Part shown: one piece after another, positions 25,910-39,740 of the stretch
Layout of the letters: each line of letters begins with the position of its first letter
Numbering within the stretch: position 1 is the stretch's first letter
Source: an uncultured Pelagibacteraceae bacterium
Lineage (GTDB): Bacteria > Pseudomonadota > Alphaproteobacteria > Pelagibacterales > Pelagibacteraceae
Length of the DNA stretch: 46,849 bases
Reading direction: 5' to 3'
Assembly: GCA_902629585.1 (NCBI GenBank)
Contig: CACORI010000006.1
Span: forward strand, 1-46,849
Program-made: the position numbers and the translations under genes
Notes under the pieces: model-generated
The model's input: only the letters and a program-made list of their open reading frames with translations
Told to the model about the DNA's origin: nothing
Database searches by the model: none

Positions 25910-26395
25910 ATGAAAGATAATCTTAAAAATTTGCCGCTTAGAAGCGGAGTGGGCATTGTTGTTCTGAATCAAGAGAATAAAGTTTTTGTAGCTAGAAGAA
26001 TTGATAACCCTAAAAATTATTGGCAAATGCCTCAAGGAGGAGTTGACGCAGGAGAAGATTTTATAACCGCAGCATATCGGGAACTTGAAGAGGAAACAAG
26101 TATTAAAAAAGTTGAGTTAGTAAAAGAACTTGATGGGTTTTTAACATACGATTTGCCGCCCCATCTTTTAGGTATAATTTGGAAAGGTAAATACAGGGGC
26201 CAGGAACAGAAATGGTTTTTAATGAAATATTTAGGCAGTGATAGTGAGATAAATATTAAAACAAAAAAACCTGAATTTTTAGAATGGAAATGGGTAGATC
26301 TCGGTTCTATTACAAAGCTAGTAGTGGACTTTAAACTTGATGTTTACAAGAAAATACAACAAAAAGTTAATAAGATATTAATTGATAGATCTTAG
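25910..26395 (+). CDS. rppH: RNA pyrophosphohydrolase (Nudix)
   Basis: Removes pyrophosphate from mRNA 5' ends to start decay; 161 residues. The N-terminus LPLRSGVGIVVLN and NYWQMPQGGVDAGED are typical of RppH/IalA. The Nudix box is complete (GGVDAGE...YRELEEETSI) except that the late glycine is Ser. HLLGIIWKGKYRGQEQKWFL and the WKWVDL motif also match. It begins two bases after ctpA. Its end overlaps the convergent atpC by 18 bases, the longest convergent overlap in the window. Confidence 0.94.
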   Translation: MKDNLKNLPLRSGVGIVVLNQENKVFVARRIDNPKNYWQMPQGGVDAGEDFITAAYRELEEETSIKKVELVKELDGFLTYDLPPHLLGIIWKGKYRGQEQKWFLMKYLGSDSEINIKTKKPEFLEWKWVDLGSITKLVVDFKLDVYKKIQQKVNKILIDRS

Positions 26396-26769
26396 AACGT
26401 TGATCTTTTGATCTATTAAAAATTTTGCTTGATCACTAACATCAGAATTATTAATTTGCTCCTCGGCAGCTTTTAATAATTCTTGAATTCTGTTTTTATC
26501 TACTTCATCAAGATTATATATTGAGCTTGTTAATATAGATAAGTTATTATTTTTAAATTCTACAATACCATCCTCTACAAAAAATTTTTTCTCCCCCTCC
26601 TTTGATTTAATTATTATTATTCCAGGTTTTAAAAAAGAAATGATAGAAATATGGTCTTTTAAAATACCCATTTCACCCTCAAATGCCGGGACTATTGCCT
26701 CTATAACGTCGTCTTTAGATAAAAAAGATTTTTCAGGATTGACTATTTCGACTTTAAATTCTTCACTCA

Positions 26770-26770
<1 letters not shown>
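26378..26770 (-). CDS. atpC: ATP synthase F1 epsilon subunit
   Basis: Rotor-stalk subunit of F1, 130 residues. N-terminal beta-sandwich with FKVEIVNPEKSFLSKDDVIEAIVPAFEGEMGILKDH split over two strands, and a short C-terminal helical hairpin. Its ATG shares one base with the atpD stop (TGATG). It is the last gene of the atp operon and overlaps rppH on the other strand. Confidence 0.95.
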
Positions 26771-29063
<2,293 letters not shown>

Positions 29064-29069
29064 AAATTA

Positions 29070-30605
29070 TTAAGATTTAAAATTTCCTTTTAATTGAGTG
29101 ATTACCTCAACAAGTAATTTTTCTTTATCTTCCTCAAGTTTTCCTGAACTTAAAATTGACTCGATAATTTCAGGCTTATCTGATTTACATTTTTCAATAA
29201 TCTTGCTCTCAAATTCAGCAACGTCTTTTAAATCAATATCATCTAGATAACCTTTTACTCCACAAAATACTGAAATAACTTGTTCTGCAACAGTCATAGG
29301 TGAATATTGTTTTTGTTTTAAAAGTTCAGTTAACTTAGAACCTCTATTCAAAAGTTGCTGAGTAGATGCATCTAAATCAGATCCAAATTGAGCAAAAGCT
29401 GCCATTTCTCTGTATTGTGCTAGCTCTAGTTTCATTGAACCAGAAACTTTTTTCATCGCTTTTGTTTGAGCTGATGAACCAACCCTAGATACAGACAAAC
29501 CTACGTTAATTGCAGGTCTTATACCTTGGTTAAATAGTTCTGTTTCAAGGAAAATTTGTCCGTCAGTGATTGAAATAACGTTAGTTGGAATAAATGCAGA
29601 TACGTCTCCACCCTGTGTTTCGATAATTGGAAGTGCAGTAAGTGATCCACCACCATGTTCATCACTTAATTTTGCTGCTCTTTCAAGTAATCTGCTATGA
29701 AGATAAAATACATCTCCAGGATACGCCTCACGTCCTGGGGGTCTTCTTAATAACAATGACATTTGTCTATAAGCAACTGCTTGTTTAGACAAATCATCAT
29801 AAATTATTAACGCATGCATCCCATTATCTCTAAAATACTCACCCATAGTACAACCTGTGTATGGTGCTAAAAATTGTAAAGGAGCAGAGTCCGATGCGGT
29901 AGCAGCAACAATTGTTGTGTACTCCATAGCTCCAGCTTCTTCTAATGTTTTTTGAATTTGTCTTACTGTTGATCTTTTTTGTCCAACTGCAACGTATATA
30001 CAATACAGTTTTTGTTTTTCATCACCAGACTCATTGATTTTTTTTTGATTAATAATTGCATCTACTGCAACTGCTGTTTTACCAGTTTGTCTATCACCAA
30101 TAATTAATTCCCTTTGTCCTCTTCCAATTGGGACCAGACTATCAATTGATTTAAGACCAGTCTGCATTGGTTCGCTAACTGACTGTCGTGGAATAATTCC
30201 TGGTGCTTTGACTTCTACTCTACTTTTTTTAATATTTTTATCTAACGATCCTTTACCATCAATAGGATTTCCTAATCCATCAACTACTCTACCCAATAAT
30301 TCTTTTCCAACGGGCGTATCAACAATATTACCCGTCCTTTTTACTACATCACCTTCTTTTACATTTCTGTCATCACCAAAAATTACAACACCAACGTTTT
30401 CACTTTCTAAGTTTAGTGCCATACCTTTTGAACCATCAGCAAACTCTACCATTTCACCAGCTTGTACATTATCCAAACCATAAATTCTAGCAATACCATC
30501 ACCAACTGATAAAACTTGACCAACCTCAGTAACCTCTGCTTTATCACCAAAATTTTTAATTTGTTCTTTTAATATCTTTGTAACTTCTGAAGGATTTATT
30601 TCCAT
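29070..30605 (-). CDS. atpA: ATP synthase F1 alpha subunit
   Basis: Non-catalytic nucleotide-binding F1 subunit, 511 residues. Walker [16 protein letters not shown] near residue 170, [36 protein letters not shown] and the arginine-finger region [15 protein letters not shown] are present. It follows atpH with no gap and precedes atpG. Confidence is very high. Confidence 0.99.
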   Translation of the reverse strand: MEINPSEVTKILKEQIKNFGDKAEVTEVGQVLSVGDGIARIYGLDNVQAGEMVEFADGSKGMALNLESENVGVVIFGDDRNVKEGDVVKRTGNIVDTPVGKELLGRVVDGLGNPIDGKGSLDKNIKKSRVEVKAPGIIPRQSVSEPMQTGLKSIDSLVPIGRGQRELIIGDRQTGKTAVAVDAIINQKKINESGDEKQKLYCIYVAVGQKRSTVRQIQKTLEEAGAMEYTTIVAATASDSAPLQFLAPYTGCTMGEYFRDNGMHALIIYDDLSKQAVAYRQMSLLLRRPPGREAYPGDVFYLHSRLLERAAKLSDEHGGGSLTALPIIETQGGDVSAFIPTNVISITDGQIFLETELFNQGIRPAINVGLSVSRVGSSAQTKAMKKVSGSMKLELAQYREMAAFAQFGSDLDASTQQLLNRGSKLTELLKQKQYSPMTVAEQVISVFCGVKGYLDDIDLKDVAEFESKIIEKCKSDKPEIIESILSSGKLEEDKEKLLVEVITQLKGNFKS

Positions 30606-31163
30606 TTATGCCTCTATCATTCTATTTTCGATTTGTTGTAATTTATTTTTAATTGAAGTATCGATCATAGTACTTCCAACTTGTACTACTAAACCTCCTA
30701 TTAAACTTTTATCATATTTATAGTTTAATTTTATTTTTGAATTAAAATTTTTTGTTAACTCATCTGTAATCTTTGAAATTTCTTCATTAGATAATTCTTT
30801 TGCTGATTTCAATTCTGCTTTAAGTTCACCTCTTTTTCTTGAACAAATTTCAATAAAGCTTTTAAGGATATGCTCAATAAAAAAGAAACGTCTCTTTTGA
30901 ATTAAGAAACTTAAAAAATTTTTAAATAAAGTCTCGAATTTATTATTTTCCGAAATTGTATTAGTTACTTTTAACAGGTCTTCTTGGCTTATAGTTGGAT
31001 CTTTAATCAAATTAGAAAAATCCCCACTTTGATCAATTAAATTAAGCACAGATGAAGATTGATCTTCGATTTGACTCAAAAGATTGTTTTCCTCCGAAAG
31101 TTCAAAAAGCGCAAGAGAATACCTTTCAGCTGAAGTTAATGAAAATCTAGTGTCTTTACTCAA
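30606..31163 (-). CDS. atpH: ATP synthase F1 delta subunit
   Basis: Stator subunit linking F1 to the peripheral stalk, 185 residues. RYSLALFELSEENN at the N-terminus and the C-terminal KSLIGGLVVQVGSTMIDTSIKNKL are diagnostic. Translation starts at TTG (31163), with AGAGGA (31175-31170) six bases upstream. It is first in atpHAGDC; the Fo genes are not in this window, as usual for alphaproteobacteria. Confidence 0.95.
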   Translation of the reverse strand: MSKDTRFSLTSAERYSLALFELSEENNLLSQIEDQSSSVLNLIDQSGDFSNLIKDPTISQEDLLKVTNTISENNKFETLFKNFLSFLIQKRRFFFIEHILKSFIEICSRKRGELKAELKSAKELSNEEISKITDELTKNFNSKIKLNYKYDKSLIGGLVVQVGSTMIDTSIKNKLQQIENRMIEA

Positions 31164-31207
31164 CTTGGTTCCTCTGTAATGTTGAAGATTATTTTAAAAT
31201 CTCGCCC

Positions 31208-31236
31208 TAAATAACATATGACCTTTATGTCTTCAA
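31208..31236 (-). promoter_or_regulatory. Candidate promoter of the atpHAGDC operon
   Basis: On the minus strand, TTGAAG (31236-31231), a 17-base spacer, and TATTTA (31213-31208) preceded by TG one base upstream (extended -10). The predicted start near 31201 gives a leader of about 38 bases with the AGAGGA ribosome-binding site. It sits in the 108-base gap between priA and atpH. Confidence 0.5.
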
Positions 31237-31271
31237 GTAGCGGTTTCGTAAAAAAGACCTTTTTTATGGGT

Positions 31272-33227
31272 TTAATTGAAGTTAATTGGGTCAACATCAA
31301 CTGAAAGTTTTATTCCAGAAGAAAATTTATATTTTGGAATAATTTTTGCAATTGAACTTTGTAGTTTCATAGATTTTAAACCTCTTAATAAAAATCTAAT
31401 TCTAAATTTTCCTTTTAATCTAAATAATGGAGCATTCACTGGACCTAATATCTTTCCTTCAATTTTATTTTCTATAAAATTTTTAAAATTAATAGCTTCT
31501 TTTTCTAATTTGATTTCATTATCTCCAGTTAAGATTAATGAGATAAATCTTTGAAAGGGAGGTAATTTATTTTTTTTTCTTATCTCCAACTCTCTTTCTA
31601 AAAAAATATCTGGATTTTTGCTAGTAATTTCTGAAATCATCTTTGTATTATTTTCGTAAGTTTGAAAATATACTGTTGCTGGTTTTCCAGTCCGTCCTGC
31701 ACGTCCAGATAACTGGTGATAAAGCTGTAAATTTTTTTCTGCACCTCTTAGATCGTGTCCATGAGATGATAGATCTATATCTACAACAACAATACAATTT
31801 AAGCTTGGAAAATGAAAGCCTTTAGAAATTAATTGAGTTCCAATTAAGATATGTGTTTCATTATTAACAATTTTATCTATTTTTTCTTTAGAATTTTTTT
31901 TATTCATCGTGTCACTTGAAAAAATCTCTATTTTTTTTCCAGGAAATTTTTTTTTTACTTCTTCTGAAATTCTCTCAACGCCTGGGCCACAAAAAATAAA
32001 TTCACAATTACCTTCTTTAGTACAATTTCTTTTAAGGTCAGATTTATACCCACAATAATGACACAATAAGTTATTTTTATTTTTATGATAAACTAAATTA
32101 ATACTACAATTTGGACATGTAAAACTTGTAAAACACTTGTTACACAAAGCATTTGGAGAAAAACCTCTTCTATTTAAAAAAAATAAAACTTGATCGTTTT
32201 TTTCCAAATGTAAATTTACTTTTTCGATAATTTTATTTGATAACCATGATTGTTTTTCAAGTTTTGAATTATTTAAATTAATAATTTCATAATTAGGTAA
32301 AGCTGCGTTTTGATATCTTTCGTTTAATCTAGAAACCTCATATTTACCTTTTTTTATATTTTCAAAAGTTTCTATCGAAGGAACAGCGGTAATCAAATTG
32401 ATTGGAATATTTTCGTAAGATGCTCTGGAAATTGCCATATCACGAGCATTGTAGGTTATGCCCTCATCTTGTTTAAATGATTGATCGTGCTCCTCATCAA
32501 CAACTATCATTCCTAATTTTCTATATGGTAAAAATAGTGAAGATCTAGCACCAATGATTATTTTTATTTTACCGTTTGAAACACCACTCCAAATTAATTC
32601 TTTTTTTTTTTTTGAAATACCAGAGTGCCAGAGTGCGGGTTGAAAACCAAAGTACTCTAAAAATTTCTGTTCAAACTGACTAGTAAGACCAATTTCTGGC
32701 AATAAAATTAGTCCTTGAAAACCCTTCTTTATTAAAGGTTTTAACGCCTCAAAATATACTAAAGTTTTACCTGATCCAGTTGTGCCCTGCAAAACATGAA
32801 CTCTAAATTTTTTATTTGAAAAATTCATTTTTTTTAGAGATTTATTTTGATCACTGGATAGCTTGATTGAGTTTTGTTTAATTTTGTTATCAAACATTTT
32901 ATAAAGCGTAGAGTCTTTATTCTCTATCGCCTTACTACTTAATAGCACTAACTTTAATGCCATACCCTTTGGGATAAGATTATAGTCTGCAAACCAATTT
33001 AAAAAGTTTATTGTACTTTTTTTTAATGGCACTATATCTAATTTCTTTATTATGTTTTTTATTTGAAATTTTTTATTACTATTTTTTTCAAATTCATCCC
33101 ACACAACACCAGTAACTTTTGATTTTCCAAAAGGTACCAAAACATAATCACCAGCTTTAAGATTCATGCTGCTTTCATAAGTAAAAGGATAATTAAAAAT
33201 ATTTGGTATAAGAATCGGATATTTCAT
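31272..33227 (-). CDS. priA: Primosomal protein N' (replication restart helicase)
   Basis: DEAH-box helicase that reloads the replisome at stalled forks; 651 residues, shorter than the 732 of E. coli. Walker A GTTGSGKTLVY near residue 151, Walker B VVDEEHDQSFKQDEG, motif ARSSLFLPY, and eight zinc-binding cysteines in four pairs: CNKC, CPNC, CHYC and C-TKEGN-C, around residues 385-425. Helicase motifs V-VI: GTQLISKGFHFP and LSGRAGRTGKP. The N-terminal DNA-binding part begins normally at the ATG at 33227. The priA-atpH arrangement recurs in alphaproteobacteria. Confidence 0.96.
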   Translation of the reverse strand: MKYPILIPNIFNYPFTYESSMNLKAGDYVLVPFGKSKVTGVVWDEFEKNSNKKFQIKNIIKKLDIVPLKKSTINFLNWFADYNLIPKGMALKLVLLSSKAIENKDSTLYKMFDNKIKQNSIKLSSDQNKSLKKMNFSNKKFRVHVLQGTTGSGKTLVYFEALKPLIKKGFQGLILLPEIGLTSQFEQKFLEYFGFQPALWHSGISKKKKELIWSGVSNGKIKIIIGARSSLFLPYRKLGMIVVDEEHDQSFKQDEGITYNARDMAISRASYENIPINLITAVPSIETFENIKKGKYEVSRLNERYQNAALPNYEIINLNNSKLEKQSWLSNKIIEKVNLHLEKNDQVLFFLNRRGFSPNALCNKCFTSFTCPNCSINLVYHKNKNNLLCHYCGYKSDLKRNCTKEGNCEFIFCGPGVERISEEVKKKFPGKKIEIFSSDTMNKKNSKEKIDKIVNNETHILIGTQLISKGFHFPSLNCIVVVDIDLSSHGHDLRGAEKNLQLYHQLSGRAGRTGKPATVYFQTYENNTKMISEITSKNPDIFLERELEIRKKNKLPPFQRFISLILTGDNEIKLEKEAINFKNFIENKIEGKILGPVNAPLFRLKGKFRIRFLLRGLKSMKLQSSIAKIIPKYKFSSGIKLSVDVDPINFN

Positions 33228-33250
33228 ATTTTTTATAATATGAAAAAAAA

Positions 33251-34651
33251 TTAAGAGTGTATTGCTCTTTTATCTACTGATAAAGCGGCTTCTTTGACAG
33301 CTTCAGAAAAAGTTGGATGTGCATGACAAGTTCGGGCTATATCTTCTGCACTTGCTCCGAATTCCATTGCGACACCGATTTCTGCAATTAATTCCCCTGC
33401 ATGTGGTCCAATTATATGTGCACCTAATACTTTATCAGTTTTTTCATCAGCTAAAATTTTTACAAAACCCTCTGTATCATCTATAGCCTTGGCTCTTGAA
33501 TTAGCCATAAATGAAAATTTTCCTACTTTATATTTTCTATTTAATTCTTTTAATTGTTCCTCAGTTTTACCAATTGATGCTACTTCTGGTGCTGTATAAA
33601 TTACTCCTGGAATTGTATCATAATTTACATGTCCTGATTGACCACTAATAATTTCTGCAACTGCTATACCTTCATCCTCAGCTTTATGTGCAAGCATTGG
33701 GCCTTCAATTACATCTCCTATTGCAAATATATCTTCAATATTTGTTTTAAAATTTTTATCTGTCTTAATTCTTTTTTTTTCATCTAAATTAACTCCTAAT
33801 GACTCCAAATTTAAACCACCTGTATTCGGTTTTCTACCAACAGAAACAAGTACAACATCACATTCAAAATTATTTCTATTGCCATCTTTATCAACTGTTG
33901 AAACAGTTGCACCAGATTTATCTTTCTTAATACTCTCAACTTTATTTTGCATATTAAATTTTATCCCTTGTTTTTTCAAAATCTTCATAAATTCTGAAGA
34001 AATTTCTTTATCCATTCCTGGGGTTATATGATCCAAAAATTCAATCACTTCGACCTTTGTGCCTAACCTTGACCAAACAGATCCCATCTCTAATCCAATA
34101 TATCCACCACCTATAACTATCATTTTATTTGGAACTTTTTCTAATTTTAAGGCTCCAGTCGATGACACTATTATTTTCTCGTCAATTTCCACTCCTGGTA
34201 AAAATAAAGGTACTGACCCAGTGGCTATAACTGTCTTTTCTGTTTTTATTTTAATTTCTTTATTTTCATTATCTAAAATTAAAATCTCATTTTTAGACTT
34301 AAAACTCCCAACACCTTTGAAGTAAGAAACCTTGTTTTTTTTTAAAAGAAATTCGACACCTTTAGTGAGAATACTTACTGCTTTATCTTTGTTCTCCATC
34401 ATCTTTTCAAGATTTAATTTTATATCACCAATTTCTATCCCTTTTTGGGATAAGCTTTTAACTTTATGAAATTCCTCAGATAAATTTAGTAAACTTTTTG
34501 ATGGAATACATCCAACATTTAAACAAGTCCCTCCTAAAGACCCTCTTGACTCAATGCATGCAGTTTTAAAACCTAGTTGAGCAAGTCTTATCGCACACAC
34601 ATAACCCCCAGGACCACCACCAATAACAACTACTTGAAATTTTTCTGACAT
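33251..34651 (-). CDS. lpdA: Dihydrolipoyl dehydrogenase (E3)
   Basis: FAD flavoprotein that reoxidises lipoamide in 2-oxoacid dehydrogenase complexes; 466 residues. FAD motif VVVIGGGPGGYVCAIRLAQL, the redox disulfide GGTCLNVGCIPSKSLL, NAD motif MIVIGGGYIGLEMGSVW, and the C-terminal catalytic HAHPTFSEAVKEAAL. It abuts odhB with no gap, so it is the E3 of the 2-oxoglutarate complex, although E3 can be shared with other complexes. Confidence 0.97.
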   Translation of the reverse strand: MSEKFQVVVIGGGPGGYVCAIRLAQLGFKTACIESRGSLGGTCLNVGCIPSKSLLNLSEEFHKVKSLSQKGIEIGDIKLNLEKMMENKDKAVSILTKGVEFLLKKNKVSYFKGVGSFKSKNEILILDNENKEIKIKTEKTVIATGSVPLFLPGVEIDEKIIVSSTGALKLEKVPNKMIVIGGGYIGLEMGSVWSRLGTKVEVIEFLDHITPGMDKEISSEFMKILKKQGIKFNMQNKVESIKKDKSGATVSTVDKDGNRNNFECDVVLVSVGRKPNTGGLNLESLGVNLDEKKRIKTDKNFKTNIEDIFAIGDVIEGPMLAHKAEDEGIAVAEIISGQSGHVNYDTIPGVIYTAPEVASIGKTEEQLKELNRKYKVGKFSFMANSRAKAIDDTEGFVKILADEKTDKVLGAHIIGPHAGELIAEIGVAMEFGASAEDIARTCHAHPTFSEAVKEAALSVDKRAIHS

Positions 34652-35950
34652 TTAAATATCCAAAAATAATCTTCGTGGATCCTCTATATTTTCTTTGATC
34701 ATTTTTAAAAATGATACAGACTCTTTTCCATCAATTATTCTATGATCATAAGATAATGCAAGATACATAATTGGTCTTATCATTATTTGACCATCTATTG
34801 CAATTGGTCTTTCAACAATATTATGCATTCCAAGAACACCAGATTGAGGTAAATTTAAAATAGGAGTAGAAAGCATTGATCCATAGACTCCCCCGTTACT
34901 TATAGTAAAGGTTCCTCCTTGAAGGTCCTCAATAGTTAATTTTCCCTCTTTTGCTTTCTCTGAAATAACTTTTATATTTTTTTCAATCTCAGCAAACGAT
35001 AATTCATCCACATTTTTTAAAACTGGTACAACTAATCCTTTATCAGTTCCAACTGCAAAGCTTATATTATAATAGTTTTTATAGATTATATGTTCCCCAT
35101 CTATTTCAGCGTTGATAGCTGGAAATGAACGTAAAGCTAATACACAAGCTTTAACAAAGAATGACATGAATCCAAGTTTCACTCCAAACCTGTCTTGAAA
35201 GTCATCTTGATTTTCTTTTCTCATTTCCATCACATTTGTCATATCTACCTCATTAAAAGTTGTTAATAAGGCAGCATTGTTTTGGGCTTGTTTTAGTCTC
35301 TTTGCTATAGTTAATCTTAATCTGGTCATCTTAATTCGTTCTTCTTGACCAAATTTAACTTTTCTTTCATAAGGTTTGGGATGAGCTCCCATCAAACTAA
35401 TAAGATCACCTTTTAAAATTCTTCCATCTTTACCAGAACCTTTTACTGAACTAATGTCTATTTTATTTTCAGTAACAATTTTTCTCACTGAGGGTGATAA
35501 TATTTTTTCTTCTAATTCATTACTTTGTTTTTTTTCCTCTATAATTTCATCTGTTAATATAAGGGTTTTTTCTAGCTGGTTTTGATCCTCGTGATTTTTT
35601 TCATTAAAAACTTTTGGTTGTTTTGATGGTGCTTCAAGATTTACAATATTATCCTCTTTAGGAGATGTTGTATCAATTTTTTCTACTTCACTTTTTTTCG
35701 ATCTTGTAGAACCATTCTCTGATACTGTACCAAGTAATGCTCCAACTTCTACTACTGAACCATCTTTGGATTTGATATTTGATAAAACACCACTTATTGG
35801 TGAAGGAACTTCAAGATTAACTTTATCAGTCTCCAACTCGACAATTGGTTCATCTGCCTCAACAGTGTCGCCCACATTTTTTAACCATTTTGATACTGTA
35901 GCCTCTGATATGCTTTCACCAAGAATTGGAACCAAAATTTTTTCACTCAT
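34652..35950 (-). CDS. sucB: 2-oxoglutarate dehydrogenase E2 (dihydrolipoyl succinyltransferase)
   Basis: Core of the 2-oxoglutarate dehydrogenase complex, 432 residues. One lipoyl domain with lysine in [15 protein letters not shown] (Lys43), an acidic/Lys linker, an E3/E1-binding domain ([13 protein letters not shown]...[10 protein letters not shown], residues ~150-185) and the catalytic domain with [17 protein letters not shown] (His and Asp). The single lipoyl domain and N-terminus [17 protein letters not shown] identify SucB rather than pyruvate dehydrogenase E2. Confidence 0.96.
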   Translation of the reverse strand: MSEKILVPILGESISEATVSKWLKNVGDTVEADEPIVELETDKVNLEVPSPISGVLSNIKSKDGSVVEVGALLGTVSENGSTRSKKSEVEKIDTTSPKEDNIVNLEAPSKQPKVFNEKNHEDQNQLEKTLILTDEIIEEKKQSNELEEKILSPSVRKIVTENKIDISSVKGSGKDGRILKGDLISLMGAHPKPYERKVKFGQEERIKMTRLRLTIAKRLKQAQNNAALLTTFNEVDMTNVMEMRKENQDDFQDRFGVKLGFMSFFVKACVLALRSFPAINAEIDGEHIIYKNYYNISFAVGTDKGLVVPVLKNVDELSFAEIEKNIKVISEKAKEGKLTIEDLQGGTFTISNGGVYGSMLSTPILNLPQSGVLGMHNIVERPIAIDGQIMIRPIMYLALSYDHRIIDGKESVSFLKMIKENIEDPRRLFLDI

Positions 35951-35955
35951 TATAA

Positions 35956-38829
35956 TTATTTAAATACTTTATTTATAATTTCTTTTTGCTGAAAAATATG
36001 TCTTTTTGCAAAACCTGTAGCAGGAGTCGCGTCTGGATTTCTTCCAATATAAGAAATTTGACTATTTTTAGCCTTAATACTATCCAATGTCCATTGGATA
36101 TAATCTCTGACAGAAAACCAAGCTCCCATATTCTTTGGCTCTTCCTGACACCAATAAAATGAAGCATTTTTAGCATAAGGTTTTAATTCTTTAACCAATG
36201 TTTTCGCAGGAAATGGATATAACTGTTCAATTCTATATAAAATAACATCATCAACTTTTAATTTTTCTCTTGCCTCTAATAAATCAAAGTAGACCTTTCC
36301 AGAACATAAAATGACTTTCTTAATTTTATCAGAACTATTTAACTTTATAAAACCTTTGCATTTAGGGTCAATTGCATGATCCCATAAAACTCTGTGAAAA
36401 GAATTTTGTTTACTAAAGTCATCTATGTTAGAGACACAATATTTATGACGAAGTAAAGATTTAGGTGTCATTATAATTAGTGGCTTTCTAAAATCTCTAT
36501 GCATTTGTCTTCTTAGTGCATGAAAATAATTTGCTGGCGTTGTAATATTCATAACTTGCATATTATCATTGGAACATAATTGTAAAAATCTTTCTAATCT
36601 TGCAGAAGAGTGTTCTGGTCCTTGGCCTTCATATCCATGAGGTAATAACATTACTAAACCAGATGCTCTTGACCATTTTCTTTCACCTGAAGCTATAAAT
36701 TGATCAATTACTACTTGAGCACCATTTGCAAAATCTCCGAATTGTGCCTCCCAGAGAGTTAATGTGTTTGGCTCAACTAAACTGTACCCATATTCAAATC
36801 CCAAAACAGCTAGTTCTGACAAAAAGCTGTCAACTACCTCAAACTGTTTTTGTTTTTTTGAGATATTATTTAATGGAATATATCTTGAATTATCTAACTG
36901 GTTTCTAAGAACCGAGTGTCTTTGACTAAAAGTACCTCTACCAGAGTCTTGGCCAACCAATCTCACTGGATATCCTTCTTCTAAAAGTGACCCAAATGCT
37001 AGTGCTTCTGCTGTAGACCAATCAATTTTTGACCCATTATTTACATTAAGCTTTCTATTTTCTAAAATCTTTAAGATTGTTTTATGAACATTTATTTCGC
37101 TAGAGATTGTATTAATTTTATCTGAGATTTCTCTTAATTTTTTTAAATCTGCCCCTGTAACACCTCTTTTGTCTTTTCCTCTTTCAGGTTTGTATCTAGA
37201 CCAAGTTCCTTCAAACCATTCTATTTTTGGTTTATAATTTTTAGCTGTTTTAAATTGCTCTTGAAGCAAATTTTTGAATTTCATAATATTATCATTTAAA
37301 AAATTTTGAGTAATTACGTTATTATTTATCAATCTTTCTCCATATACTTTGACAGGAGAGGGGTGTGACTTAATTTTTTTATACATAAGCGGTTGCGTAA
37401 ATGAAGGTTCATCACCTTCATTATGTCCAAATCTTCGATAACAAATTAAGTCGATCACCACATCTCTATTGAATTTTAGTCTAAAATCTGTTGCTATTCT
37501 TGCAGCGTAAACAACGGCTTCTGGATCGTCTCCATTTACATGAATAATTGGAGCCTCAACCATTTTTGCAATATCTGAGGGATAAGGCGATGATCTTGCA
37601 AATCTTGGGCTTGTTGTAAAACCAATTTGATTATTGATAATTATGTGAATCGTGCCACCTGTATTGTGACCAGGTAATCCTGACATAGCAAAACATTCTG
37701 CTACAACACCTTGCCCAGCAAAAGCGGCATCTCCATGAATCAATATTGGTATTACTTTTTTTCTTTCTTTGTCTTTATGAAAATATTGTTTAGCTCTAGT
37801 TTGACCTAAAACTACTGGATTAACAGCTTCCAAATGAGATGGGTTATCTGTCAAACTGACATGGACAGAATTTCCATCAAATTCTCTATCTGATGAGGCT
37901 CCTAAATGGTATTTAACGTCTCCAGCACCATCTTCAGAGGAACTTATTTCTTCTGCAAATTCATTAAAAATTCTCTTATAAGATTTTTGCAATACATTTG
38001 CTAAAACATTAAGCCTTCCTCTATGTGACATACCAATTTTAACTTCTTTAACTTGTGATTGCCCACCTATCTTAATTATTTGCTCTAATGCAGGTATCAA
38101 ACTTTCTGCACCATCTAAACCAAATCTTTTAGTTCCGACATATTTAGTGTGTAAAAATTTTTCAAAACCCTCTGCTTGAATAAGTTTATTAAGTATCGCT
38201 TCTTTTCCATTTTGAGTAAAGTCAAAATCATCTGCTTTTTCTACTCTATCCCTAAACCATTTTCTTTCTGTTGGATTTGCAATGTGCATGTATTCATATC
38301 CAATTGTTCCACAATATTTATTTCTCAAAAATTCTAAAATCTCTCTAACATTTGAATATTTTTTATTTGTTACTCCATCAAGAAAAATTTTTTTATTATA
38401 ATCTTCTTTTTTAAAGCCATAGGCATCAGGATGTAACTCATCCAAGTAATCAGTTTTCATCATACTTAAAGGGTCAAGTTTCGCAATAAGGTGTCCTCTC
38501 TGTCTATATGATCTAATCATTGCTACTGCTTTAATTGAATATGCATTAGATTTACTTATTTCTAGTTCATTAATTTCTAAATTTTTTTCTGTTTTTTTTT
38601 TAAACTCTATTATTGAAATCTCTTTTTTTTTTGGACTCCATGAAGGTCCATTAATTTCATTCACGATTACGTCAAAATCATCTTTAATTTCATCAAAATA
38701 TTTTTTCCAACTAACGGGTAATTTAGGATCATTATTAATATATTTTAAGTACAACTGCTCAATAAAAGCACTATTGGTCTTATTGAGGAAACCTGTTTTT
38801 TCTAACTCTAGATTTTTTGATGAAGACAT
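35956..38829 (-). CDS. sucA: 2-oxoglutarate dehydrogenase E1
   Basis: Thiamine-diphosphate decarboxylase of the TCA cycle, 957 residues. The N-terminal subunit-contact motif is present ([14 protein letters not shown]...SWKKYFDE). ThDP and substrate residues lie in [49 protein letters not shown] and [24 protein letters not shown] is near residue 830. It lies 5 bases upstream of sucB and 34 bases after sucD. Confidence 0.98.
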   Translation of the reverse strand: MSSSKNLELEKTGFLNKTNSAFIEQLYLKYINNDPKLPVSWKKYFDEIKDDFDVIVNEINGPSWSPKKKEISIIEFKKKTEKNLEINELEISKSNAYSIKAVAMIRSYRQRGHLIAKLDPLSMMKTDYLDELHPDAYGFKKEDYNKKIFLDGVTNKKYSNVREILEFLRNKYCGTIGYEYMHIANPTERKWFRDRVEKADDFDFTQNGKEAILNKLIQAEGFEKFLHTKYVGTKRFGLDGAESLIPALEQIIKIGGQSQVKEVKIGMSHRGRLNVLANVLQKSYKRIFNEFAEEISSSEDGAGDVKYHLGASSDREFDGNSVHVSLTDNPSHLEAVNPVVLGQTRAKQYFHKDKERKKVIPILIHGDAAFAGQGVVAECFAMSGLPGHNTGGTIHIIINNQIGFTTSPRFARSSPYPSDIAKMVEAPIIHVNGDDPEAVVYAARIATDFRLKFNRDVVIDLICYRRFGHNEGDEPSFTQPLMYKKIKSHPSPVKVYGERLINNNVITQNFLNDNIMKFKNLLQEQFKTAKNYKPKIEWFEGTWSRYKPERGKDKRGVTGADLKKLREISDKINTISSEINVHKTILKILENRKLNVNNGSKIDWSTAEALAFGSLLEEGYPVRLVGQDSGRGTFSQRHSVLRNQLDNSRYIPLNNISKKQKQFEVVDSFLSELAVLGFEYGYSLVEPNTLTLWEAQFGDFANGAQVVIDQFIASGERKWSRASGLVMLLPHGYEGQGPEHSSARLERFLQLCSNDNMQVMNITTPANYFHALRRQMHRDFRKPLIIMTPKSLLRHKYCVSNIDDFSKQNSFHRVLWDHAIDPKCKGFIKLNSSDKIKKVILCSGKVYFDLLEAREKLKVDDVILYRIEQLYPFPAKTLVKELKPYAKNASFYWCQEEPKNMGAWFSVRDYIQWTLDSIKAKNSQISYIGRNPDATPATGFAKRHIFQQKEIINKVFK

Positions 38830-38863
38830 TAATTATTTTAATATAAACTTAGAAATCGATTTT

Positions 38864-39739
38864 TCAATTAATCAATTTATCTAAGAGTGTTTTTCCTATT
38901 AACGCAGGTGACTCTGCAATTGATATACCGCAATCTTCAAGTTTTTTGATTTTTTCTTCAGCGCTGCCCTTACCACGAGATATTATTGCACCTGCATGCC
39001 CCATTCTTCGACCTGGTGGCGCTGTAATTCCAGCAATAAAACCAACTATAGGTTTCTTAATTTTATGATTTTTGAAAAATTCTGCGGCTTCTTCTTCTGC
39101 AGTACCACCAATTTCACCAATCATCAAAATTGATTTTGTTTCTTCATCATTTAAGAATAAATCTAAACAATCAATAAAATTTGATCCATTTATTGGGTCC
39201 CCTCCTATTCCTATACATGTTGATTGTCCCAATCCATTTTCTGTGGTTTGAGCTACAGCTTCATAAGTCAAAGTTCCTGATCTTGAAACTATTCCAACTG
39301 AACCACGTTTATGAATATTTCCTGGCATTATTCCAATTTTACATTCATCAGGAGTAATAATTCCTGGGCAGTTAGGGCCTATTAATCTACTTTTAGATCC
39401 AATTAACTTTTGCTTAACTTTTAGCATATCCTGAACTGGAATGCCTTCTGTTATACAAACTATAATTTCAATAGAAGCTTCGATTGCCTCAATAATCGCA
39501 GCAGCTGCAAATTTAGCTGGTACATAAATCATCGTTGCGTCTGCACCAACTTCAGCTTTAGCCTCAGCAACTGTATTAAATACAGGTTTATCAAGATGTT
39601 TTTGCCCACCTTTTTTAGGTGTAACTCCACCAACTAAATTAGTTCCATATTTGATTGCTTGTTCTGAATGAAAAGTACCATGTGCTCCTGTAAAGCCCTG
39701 ACAAATTACTTTTGTATTTCTATTTATAAGTACAGACAT
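38864..39739 (-). CDS. sucD: Succinyl-CoA synthetase alpha subunit
   Basis: CoA-binding, phosphohistidine-bearing subunit, 291 residues. [20 protein letters not shown] at the start, [34 protein letters not shown], and the active-site histidine in [13 protein letters not shown] start at the ATG at 39739, one base after the sucC stop; a longer reading from 39775 lies wholly inside sucC. Confidence 0.97.
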   Translation of the reverse strand: MSVLINRNTKVICQGFTGAHGTFHSEQAIKYGTNLVGGVTPKKGGQKHLDKPVFNTVAEAKAEVGADATMIYVPAKFAAAAIIEAIEASIEIIVCITEGIPVQDMLKVKQKLIGSKSRLIGPNCPGIITPDECKIGIMPGNIHKRGSVGIVSRSGTLTYEAVAQTTENGLGQSTCIGIGGDPINGSNFIDCLDLFLNDEETKSILMIGEIGGTAEEEAAEFFKNHKIKKPIVGFIAGITAPPGRRMGHAGAIISRGKGSAEEKIKKLEDCGISIAESPALIGKTLLDKLIN

Positions 39740-39740
39740 A

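Noticed and set aside
31253..31266. A-run/T-run inverted repeat between atpH and priA as a terminator of priA
   Set aside because: The arms leave only about two bases of loop and the stem is pure A/T, so a stable hairpin is unlikely.
38853..38862. Palindrome AAATCGATTT in the sucD-sucA spacer as an operator
   Set aside because: A single short A/T-rich palindrome with no second copy or known motif; expected by chance in this composition.
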